DNA of 64,000 bases from JACMLD01 sp044227095 (GTDB lineage Bacteria; Bacteroidota; Bacteroidia; Chitinophagales; Chitinophagaceae), in NCBI GenBank assembly GCA_044227095.1, contig JBGAFV010000001.1:1612001-1676000 (forward strand), in the 5' to 3' direction. Every line of letters begins with the position of its first letter. Within the stretch, counting starts at the first letter, position 1. Position numbers and translations under genes: made by a program. Of the stretch, positions 47,229-52,277 are shown piece after piece. Under the pieces are notes generated by a model. That model did not search any database. It was not told where the DNA came from and worked only from the letters and a program-made list of their open reading frames with translations.

Positions 47229-47714
47229 TCACTGCACCACTTTATTAGCACAGCTAGAACTTGCAAATGCTTCTGGCTTGGCTTTAAAAGCAAAACCCAT
47301 CCCCATTATATAACCCATCGCTTCTTTCAAAGCATCATTGCTTTTAAAATTTGGATTGGTGTTGATATCGGCATGTACTTCCATTTCTACATCATATAAA
47401 GTGAATAGCCTGCACAATTCATAGGCAATGTCAATACTCTTCGATACTTCCAGCAACATCCTTTGCTTTATGCTCATCTTCTGTTGCGTAACTTCATTGC
47501 TGATATACATGAAACCACCTTTTCCTTTTCTTATAAAAACAATTACGGTTGCAAATTCTGTTTCCCGCCCTTTAACCTGGCTATCGGTACCAATACATAC
47601 TTTCAAATCATTGCCCAATTGTTTTTCACGAACAATAGCCGAACGCACTTCATCAACAATAGATTGCTGCAACCTTTGTCCGTTCAGTTTTCTCCATTTT
47701 TGTTGCTGTTCCAT
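47229..47714 (-). CDS. YkuK/DUF458 RNase H-fold protein
   Basis: 161 residues from the ATG at 47714; the longer frame to 47858 runs through the tRNA-Phe gene and is false. Family motifs: VCIGTDSQVKG with the first acidic residue, then VEMEVHADINTNPNFKSNDAL. The fold is that of RNase H; activity is not established for the family. It starts 17 bases after the tRNA-Phe gene, so tRNA and message are probably one transcript. Confidence 0.82.
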   Translation of the reverse strand: MEQQQKWRKLNGQRLQQSIVDEVRSAIVREKQLGNDLKVCIGTDSQVKGRETEFATVIVFIRKGKGGFMYISNEVTQQKMSIKQRMLLEVSKSIDIAYELCRLFTLYDVEMEVHADINTNPNFKSNDALKEAMGYIMGMGFAFKAKPEAFASSSCANKVVQ

Positions 47715-47730
47715 TGTTTTGTTTTTAATG

Positions 47731-47805
47731 TGGTGCCTTAAGGAATCGAACCTTAATTGCTGGTTCTTCAAACCAGTGCAATAGAACCATCTCTGCCAAA
47801 GCACC
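47731..47805 (-). tRNA. tRNA-Phe (GAA), divergent
   Basis: Acceptor GGTGCTT/AGGCACC, D arm GCAG-AGATGGTTCTA-TTGC, anticodon arm CTGGT-TTGAAGA-ACCAG, a four-base variable loop, T arm TAAGG-TTCGATT-CCTTA, A73 then CA. All arms pair. It differs widely from housekeeping tRNA-Phe (no GCTCAG D arm), like a phage or mobile tRNA. Confidence 0.88.
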
Positions 47806-47811
47806 ATTTTG

Positions 47812-47902
47812 TCTGAACCAGGATTTTGAAGGATTTTTTGGATTAATAGGATGTACACTTCTCTGCTAAATCTTTTAAATCATTTTAAATCCTGGTTTAG
47901 AT
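47812..47902. repeat. 90-bp palindromic repeat, CTGAACCAGGATT type, copy 1
   Basis: Outer words TCTGAACCAGGATT and AATCCTGGTTTAGA are inverted, with GGATTAATAGGATG and inverted matches inside. Other copies: 48239-48330, 48590-48676 (diverged), a half copy at 48716-48762 and one near 26165. Confidence 0.8.
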
Positions 47903-47933
47903 TTTTTTTGTTATTAACTGTAGTAACACTATT

Positions 47934-47961
47934 AAGCATCGTTGCGTCGCACACTTCAGCT
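47934..47961. repeat. Copy of interspersed repeat TTGYGTCRCWCACTTGTA
   Basis: Variant GTTGCGTCGCACACTTCAGC inside the tRNA island, between the palindrome and tRNA-Asn. Confidence 0.65.
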
Positions 47962-48003
47962 TTTTGTTATTTATTCATCATATCTCCCAATATAGTCTTC
48001 TTG

Positions 48004-48075
48004 CGGATGAAGAAAGGTTCGAACTTTCAACCTGGGGCTTAACAAGCCACTGCTCTGCCATTGAGCTATTCATCC
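48004..48075 (-). tRNA. tRNA-Asn (GTT)
   Basis: Acceptor GGATGAA/TTCATCC, D arm GCTC-AATGGCA-GAGC, anticodon arm GTGGC-TTGTTAA-GCCCC (one mismatch), T arm GAAAG-TTCGAAC-CTTTC, G73 then CA. One to three bases separate it from tRNA-Cys. Confidence 0.9.
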
Positions 48076-48078
48076 ATG

Positions 48079-48152
48079 AGTCGCGCAGAAGATTCGAACT
48101 TCTTTATTCCGGTTTGCAGCCGGATGCATACAGCCATGTCTGCCAGCGCGAC
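48079..48152 (-). tRNA. tRNA-Cys (GCA)
   Basis: Acceptor GTCGCGC/GCGCGAC, short D stem GCA/TGC, anticodon arm TCCGG-CTGCAAA-CCGGA, T arm AGAAG-TTCGAAT-CTTCT, U73 as expected for Cys, then CA. Confidence 0.9.
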
Positions 48153-48160
48153 TTTTATTG

Positions 48161-48236
48161 TTGGCCCGGTGAGACTCGAACTCACAACTCCCGGTGTAAA
48201 AGACCGGTACTCTGCATCCAATTGAGTTACGAACCA
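48161..48236 (-). tRNA. tRNA-Lys (TTT)
   Basis: Acceptor TGGTTCG/CGGGCCA with two G-U pairs, D arm ACTC-AATTGGATGCA-GAGT, anticodon arm CCGGT-CTTTTAC-ACCGG, T arm GTGAG-TTCGAGT-CTCAC, A73 then CA. Confidence 0.9.
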
Positions 48237-48238
48237 GT

Positions 48239-48330
48239 GTCTGAACCAGGATTTTGAAGGATTTTTCAGATTAATAAGATGTAAATTTTTCTGACGAATC
48301 TTTTTAATCCTTTTAAATCCTGGTTCAGAT
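48239..48330. repeat. 92-bp palindromic repeat, CTGAACCAGGATT type, copy 2
   Basis: The best-preserved copy, with ends GTCTGAACCAGGATT and AATCCTGGTTCAGAT inverted. It fills the gap between tRNA-Lys and the 95-nt tRNA-like gene. Confidence 0.85.
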
Positions 48331-48337
48331 ATTTTTT

Positions 48338-48432
48338 GTACGACTTTCAGAATCGAACTGAATACGCCAAACTTATGTTTACCTCTCAGAAAGAGCAGGA
48401 AGCTTAGCATGTTGCCATTACACCCAGCCGTA
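48338..48432 (-). tRNA. 95-nt tRNA-like gene with non-standard anticodon region
   Basis: Acceptor TACGGCT/AGTCGTA, D arm GTGT-AATGGCA-ACAT and T arm TTCAG-TTCGATT-CTGAA are clear. The 45 bases between do not give a normal anticodon arm. They can form AAGCTT/AAGTTT enclosing CCT-G-CTC/GAG-AGG around TTTCT, or a variable arm AAAC-ATAA-GTTT. TCT (Arg) is visible in the loop but not in canonical register. It may be a class II tRNA, a decayed copy or a tRNA mimic. Confidence 0.55.
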
Positions 48433-48435
48433 TTG

Positions 48436-48507
48436 GTTGACTTCGGGACTTGAACCCTGTTCTTCACATTCACAGTGTGACACTTTACCAGTTAAGCTAA
48501 AGCCAAC
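48436..48507 (-). tRNA. tRNA-His (GTG)
   Basis: Eight-base acceptor GTTGGCTT/AAGTCAAC including the His-specific G-1:C73 pair, D arm GCTT-AACTGGTA-AAGT, anticodon arm TCACA-CTGTGAA-TGTGA, T loop TTCAAGT on a stem with one bulged base. CA follows C73. Confidence 0.88.
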
Positions 48508-48512
48508 GTTTG

Positions 48513-48585
48513 TTGTTAAGGATAGATTCGAACTATCATCATCAGTGTCAAAGACTGATATGCTGAGCCATTGCACCACTTAACA
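48513..48585 (-). tRNA. tRNA-Gln (TTG)
   Basis: Acceptor TGTTAAG/CTTAACA, D arm GTGC-AATGGCTCA-GCAT, anticodon arm TCAGT-CTTTGAC-ACTGA, T arm GATAG-TTCGAAT-CTATC, A73 then CA. First tRNA of the array in transcription order. Confidence 0.9.
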
Positions 48586-48589
48586 ATTT

Positions 48590-48676
48590 GTCTTAACCAC
48601 GATTCATAAGATTTATGGGATTGATACGATATGTCTAACTAATCTTTTCAATCATTTTTAATCCCAGTTCAGACAT
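48590..48676. repeat. Palindromic repeat, diverged copy 3
   Basis: TCTTAACCACGATT at one end and AATCCCAGTTCAGA inverted at the other, with GGGATTGAT inside. Just upstream of the array. Confidence 0.7.
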
Positions 48677-48756
48677 TTTTCATATTTGGTTTAATGGTTC
48701 TGCACTCAATTTTTTTATTTAATCCTGACAATCCGTTTAATCTTACAAATCATGGT

Positions 48757-48870
48757 TCAGACAATTTTGGAAAAGCATCCCCGCTGCATCTCGCGGGGAG
48801 TGCTTATGTTCCTCCTTTCTGCAACTAATGATTTAGCCTCCTCCCGACCTCCTCCAATAGAGGAGGCCAT
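48757..48870 (-). CDS. Possible 37-residue small ORF
   Basis: ATG-started frame between the second attenuator and the array (starts MASSIGGGREEAKSL, ends GCFSKIV). It spans a hairpin CCCCGC/GCGGGG at 48779-48798 and an internal AGGAGG. No homologue recognised; may be chance. Confidence 0.2.
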   Translation of the reverse strand: MASSIGGGREEAKSLVAERRNISTPREMQRGCFSKIV

Positions 48871-48909
48871 CAACGCACAAGGCCAGCTTTTCACAAAGCC
48901 ATAATTATT

Positions 48910-48984
48910 TTATTCTTTTTTTATCAATTTACTGATCAGTTGAAGGGCAAACCGCATCATAAATACCATCACTATAAATTTCAT
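48910..48984 (-). CDS. Possible 24-residue amphipathic micropeptide
   Basis: Short frame starting MKFIVMVFMMRFALQLI and ending with a Lys-rich SKLIKKE: one hydrophobic helix plus a cationic end, as in small membrane peptides and type I toxins. It lies directly after terminator 2. No Shine-Dalgarno. Too short to be sure. Confidence 0.3.
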   Translation of the reverse strand: MKFIVMVFMMRFALQLISKLIKKE

Positions 48985-49018
48985 TATGCCTGTTTTATAT
49001 TTTTATAAAAGCGGGCAT

Positions 49019-49050
49019 AAAAAAACCCGGTCGTTTTTTGCGACCGGGTT
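49019..49050 (-). terminator. Attenuator terminator 2
   Basis: Stem ACCCGGTCG/CGACCGGGT, loop of seven, followed by seven T on the minus strand. The 5' arm CGGTCG is also complementary to CGACCG in codons 47-48 (Arg-Pro) of the 53-codon leader 2 frame, so an alternative antiterminator pair can form. A perfect hairpin AGCTGTG-TTA-CACAGCT (49060-49076) lies between leader and terminator. Confidence 0.85.
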
Positions 49051-49074
49051 TTTACGTTCAGCTGTGTAACACAG

Positions 49075-49236
49075 CTAATCATTACAATACCACGGTCGTA
49101 TATTTTTATTATTTCTTTGCTCACCTATGAGCATAAAACTCCTGCCTGTTTGCGCATACCAATAACATCCTGCTAATGTCAGCAGATTGTTGCTTGTCAG
49201 AATTATAAATCGTTTATGTTGTTTATTTTTCGACAT
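49075..49236 (-). CDS. Leader peptide 2 (53 codons, or 19 from an internal start)
   Basis: Frame from the ATG at 49236, after an A-rich stretch, to TAG at 49075. An internal ATG at 49134 has a good Shine-Dalgarno (GGCAGGAG), so a 19-residue product is equally possible. The long form lacks only Val among the 20 amino acids; the end reads NNKNIRPWYCND. CGACCG, six to seven codons before the stop, mimics the 3' arm of terminator 2. A classical translational attenuator layout. Confidence 0.6.
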   Translation of the reverse strand: MSKNKQHKRFIILTSNNLLTLAGCYWYAQTGRSFMLIGEQRNNKNIRPWYCND

Positions 49237-49333
49237 TTATATTTTTAAGTTTATAATTTTTTTATCACAGACCACTAAAAATCCTATCCTTCCAGGATAT
49301 TTTTTCTCCCTTTCAGGGGTTGGGGTAACAAAT

Positions 49334-49360
49334 AAAAAACCCCGCAATCTCTTGCGGGGC
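49334..49360 (-). terminator. Attenuator terminator 1
   Basis: Perfect 8-bp stem CCCCGCAA-GAGA-TTGCGGGG followed by TTTTTT on the minus strand. Its 5' arm GCCCCGC is exactly complementary to GCGGGGC in codons 24-26 of leader 1 (49407-49413). Confidence 0.9.
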
Positions 49361-49387
49361 TTATATTTCAGCGATTTTGTTTTTCAA

Positions 49388-49483
49388 CTAATCTGCAGCA
49401 CTACATGCCCCGCGAACGCTATAGTCTCCTTTGGGACTAAAGCCATTCAGTGATTCAATATGTATCATTGCGGTGCGCTGCAT
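49388..49483 (-). CDS. Leader peptide 1 (31 codons, 19 different amino acids)
   Basis: ATG at 49483, TAG ending at 49388, about 10 bases after the predicted transcription start. The peptide (MQRTAMIHIESLNGF ... GACSAAD) contains every amino acid except Trp, with Cys, His, Gln, Tyr, Phe, Pro, Lys, Glu, Leu, Asn, Thr and Val used once each. Codons 24-26 (CGC GGG GCA) carry the antiterminator strand for terminator 1. This is the layout of an amino acid operon leader, but with no run of one residue. Confidence 0.65.
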   Translation of the reverse strand: MQRTAMIHIESLNGFSPKGDYSVRGACSAAD

Positions 49484-49500
49484 AAATTTATTTTACATCG

Positions 49501-49533
49501 CAAAGATGCAATTATTTTTTTGATACTGCCAAA
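49501..49533 (-). promoter_or_regulatory. Bacteroidota-type promoter for leader 1 and the tRNA/RtcB island
   Basis: Minus strand: TTTG (-33 box, 49530-49533), 21 bases, CATCTTTG (-7 box, one mismatch to TAnnTTTG, 49501-49508). The predicted start is near 49493, ten bases before the leader ATG. Confidence 0.65.
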
Positions 49534-49625
49534 TGTTTTTATAAAAATTTTTAAAATAAATTTTTTATATGCGTGCAGTAGTATAAAATGAAAGTAGAAT
49601 TATAAGGAGCGTAAAGAAAAGTTGT

Positions 49626-50342
49626 TTATGGAAACATAGCTTCTGCTATTGCAACGGATTCTGGTTTTCCTACATCAGAAAATTTATCACCGGTATGATC
49701 GTAGCCAAGTATAAGATGATCTTTTGCAAGGGAAAGATAAGTTTCTACAAGTGAGAACTTTCCGCGTTGTGGGATGAGCGAAAAAATTTTTGGTTCAAAA
49801 ACAACAACACAGCTGTAAGCTCTTTCTACCAATTTCTTTTTTGGAATAGCAATAATTTCATCTTCCGTTTTTTTATTGCGCCAGCCACAAAGCCGATCGT
49901 ATTCATCAAATAAAAAATAACGAGATGTTTTTCTGTTGGTTACTGCAAATGAAATAAGTGGTTTGTAATCTTTATGATAGTCTATTAATCTTTTAAGACT
50001 AAGATCGGTAAGTATATCTGCATTGATGGTTACAAAAGGTTCGTCTCCTTCCAACAAAGGCCTTGCTTTTAATAAGCCGCCACCGGTTTCCAATACTTCA
50101 TTGGTTTCATCGCTGATTATAATTTTACTTCCCCAACCATCATTTTGTTTTACTGCGTCTATAATTTGATCTGCAAAATGATGCACGTTTACTACTACTT
50201 CAGTAATTCCATATTTCTGAAGGTATTCAATGTTTCTTTGTAATAAGCTTTTTCCGTTTACTAGTGCAAGCGCTTTTGGATGTGTATCTGTCCAGGGTTT
50301 AAAACGTGTACCCAGGCCCGCCGCGAAAATCATTCCTTTCAT
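49626..50342 (-). CDS. Nucleotidyltransferase, MurU-like
   Basis: 238 residues with GLGTRFKPWTDTHPKAL (NTP-binding signature), the TINADILTDLSL metal site and ETGGGLLKA. Closest by motif to N-acetylmuramate-1-phosphate uridylyltransferase (MurU) and mannose-1-phosphate guanylyltransferases. The next gene on the strand is an AmgK-like kinase, so a cell-wall sugar recycling pair is likely. Confidence 0.85.
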   Translation of the reverse strand: MKGMIFAAGLGTRFKPWTDTHPKALALVNGKSLLQRNIEYLQKYGITEVVVNVHHFADQIIDAVKQNDGWGSKIIISDETNEVLETGGGLLKARPLLEGDEPFVTINADILTDLSLKRLIDYHKDYKPLISFAVTNRKTSRYFLFDEYDRLCGWRNKKTEDEIIAIPKKKLVERAYSCVVVFEPKIFSLIPQRGKFSLVETYLSLAKDHLILGYDHTGDKFSDVGKPESVAIAEAMFP

Positions 50343-50347
50343 ATTGT

Positions 50348-50560
50348 TTTATTTATGGAACGCTGATTTTTATGATTGTTAAGATGAACTATGATTTACT
50401 TCGTGCCAGTACTTAATTTGCGAATCTGCGCCCAAGGTTTTTTTCAATAGCGATTTGTTGTACAAGTGAGTGACACAACAATGTTTAATAGCGAACTGCT
50501 GCCTGCCAAACAAAAAATCTTACTAATCATAATCATCATAAAAATCTGCGTTCTATTCTT
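50348..50560. repeat. Two inverted GAACGC-type repeats around an interspersed repeat copy
   Basis: GGAACGCTGATTTTTATGAT at 50353 and its inverse ATCATAAAAATCTGCGTTC around 50535-50553 enclose an inverted copy of the TTGYGTCRCWCACTTGTA repeat (50458-50487). Nothing coding. Confidence 0.65.
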
Positions 50561-50578
50561 CAAATGCGAAGCATGCAT

Positions 50579-52024
50579 TTAATTCACCCAGTTTTTTTCA
50601 TCCTGCACTTTATGGTGCAATGCTACTTTTACTTTAAACTTATTTTTTAAATGCCTGGCCAATGCATCTGCGGCATAAACGCTACGGTGCTGTCCGCCAG
50701 TGCACCCAAAATTTATAATCAAATGACTGAAATCTCTTTTAATGTAGTCGGCTACAGAAATATCCACTATGTCAAAAACACTATTGAGAAAATCTGGCAT
50801 TTTGGTACGCTGTTCTAAAAAATCTTTTACTGGTTTATCCCTACCGGTTAATTTTTTGTATTCATCAAAACGACCGGGGTTGAGTATACCACGACAATCA
50901 AACACAAAGCCGCCGCCGTTGTCTGTTTCATCGTGCGGAATTCCTTTGCGGTAAGAAAAACTGTTTATCTCTACTACTAAAGGTGTTTTTTCGGTTGCCT
51001 GCAAAGGCTCGAACCTATTAATTACTTCATCGGTTACACAAAAGCGCAGGCATTTTTCAAAAGTAGGCACGGCTATACCCATGCGTTGGTTTTCTGTAAG
51101 CGATTTTAGATTGCGCAAAGCCAACGGTATGCTGGTAAGAAAGTGCGCCTTTCTTTCAAACAAGCCACGAAACCCGTACGCTCCCATTACTTGTAAAAGC
51201 CGTATCAGCACATAGCCATTATACTGTGCAATAAAAATATTTTTATCTGCAGGGGTTTCCAGTAATTTATTGGCTTCATCAATGTAATATTCAAGTAAAC
51301 CTGTTTTCCATTCTTCCGGTAATTCTGCTCTTGCCTGCCATAGCAATGAAGCCACATCGTATTGTAAAGCGCCACGCATACCTCCCTGGTAATCTATAAA
51401 ATGAACTTTATCGTCCTTCACCATTACGTTCCTGCTTTGAAAATCGCGGAACATAAAATGTTTATTCTCTGTATGCGTAAGATAATTGCTCAACGCTTCA
51501 AAGTCATCTAGCAATGCCTGTTTATCATAAGCATATTTAAGTGTGTCAAGAAAATAATATTTAAAATACAATAGATCGGAAAGGATGGCCTGCTTGCCAA
51601 ACTCTTTTGCAGTGAGGCTATAGTTATAATCAATACCATTGCCGCCTTTAATTTGCAGCCATGCAAGATTTTTCAGGCTTTGCTGAAACAAGCTGTACAC
51701 ATAATCATTATAACCATGTTCTTCCAGTTTGTTTAATAGTGAAGTATCGCCAAAATCTTCCTGTATATAAATTGTGTGTGCATCGTTTACACAGAATATT
51801 TCAGGAACTGAACAACCATTTTTTTTAAAATACCTGCTGAAGTAGATAAAGGTTTCGTTCTCTTTAATATTGTGTCCGTATGTAGCAATATAAGTTTTTG
51901 TGCCTGTGTTGATACGGTAATAAATTCTGTCGCTGCCCGACTGTGGTATTTTTTCAACGTCAGAAACTGGTTCATTCCTGGTAGTGGCAAACAATGCTTT
52001 AATGTCTTCTGTAATCTGCTGCAT
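50579..52024 (-). CDS. AmgK-like sugar kinase fused to a RapZ C-terminal domain
   Basis: 481 residues from the ATG at 52024. Residues 1-330 are an aminoglycoside-phosphotransferase-type kinase (catalytic MFRDFQSRNVMV and metal HFIDYQGG), like AmgK, which phosphorylates N-acetylmuramate. Residues from about 350 match the C-terminal domain of RapZ (FDCRGILNPGRFDEYKKLTG, NFGCTGGQHRSVY), which in E. coli senses glucosamine-6-phosphate. The N-terminal P-loop part of RapZ is absent. The fusion couples an amino-sugar kinase to an amino-sugar sensor. Confidence 0.88.
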   Translation of the reverse strand: MQQITEDIKALFATTRNEPVSDVEKIPQSGSDRIYYRINTGTKTYIATYGHNIKENETFIYFSRYFKKNGCSVPEIFCVNDAHTIYIQEDFGDTSLLNKLEEHGYNDYVYSLFQQSLKNLAWLQIKGGNGIDYNYSLTAKEFGKQAILSDLLYFKYYFLDTLKYAYDKQALLDDFEALSNYLTHTENKHFMFRDFQSRNVMVKDDKVHFIDYQGGMRGALQYDVASLLWQARAELPEEWKTGLLEYYIDEANKLLETPADKNIFIAQYNGYVLIRLLQVMGAYGFRGLFERKAHFLTSIPLALRNLKSLTENQRMGIAVPTFEKCLRFCVTDEVINRFEPLQATEKTPLVVEINSFSYRKGIPHDETDNGGGFVFDCRGILNPGRFDEYKKLTGRDKPVKDFLEQRTKMPDFLNSVFDIVDISVADYIKRDFSHLIINFGCTGGQHRSVYAADALARHLKNKFKVKVALHHKVQDEKNWVN

Positions 52025-52277
52025 GAAAGTAAAAATAAAGTAAATTTTTATGACATTGTGGGCTCGTTTATAATGCCCCTGCACCTACTGTAAAGTTTAC
52101 GGCAGTTAAAAGCGTTCATTTCATTTATAGGAGTTATATTTGACAAACAGAGAGCTTCGCCATCACTAAATTGTTACCTTTTTATTACGTCATTTTTAAT
52201 TTAGGGTACATCCATTTTATTTTTAAATGAGCCGGCTGTAATGCAGCTGCCCATATATAATCACCAAAACAGCGTTT

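Noticed and set aside
47229..47858. YkuK-like ORF extended to 47858
   Set aside because: The extra 48 residues translate straight through a complete tRNA-Phe gene; the ATG at 47714 is the real start.
48066..48473. 135-residue minus-strand ORF over the array
   Set aside because: It is an antisense-like open frame across three tRNAs and a palindrome.
47812..48676. CRISPR array in the repeat-rich tRNA region
   Set aside because: Repeats are long palindromes, few, unevenly spaced, and separated by tRNAs, with no cas genes.
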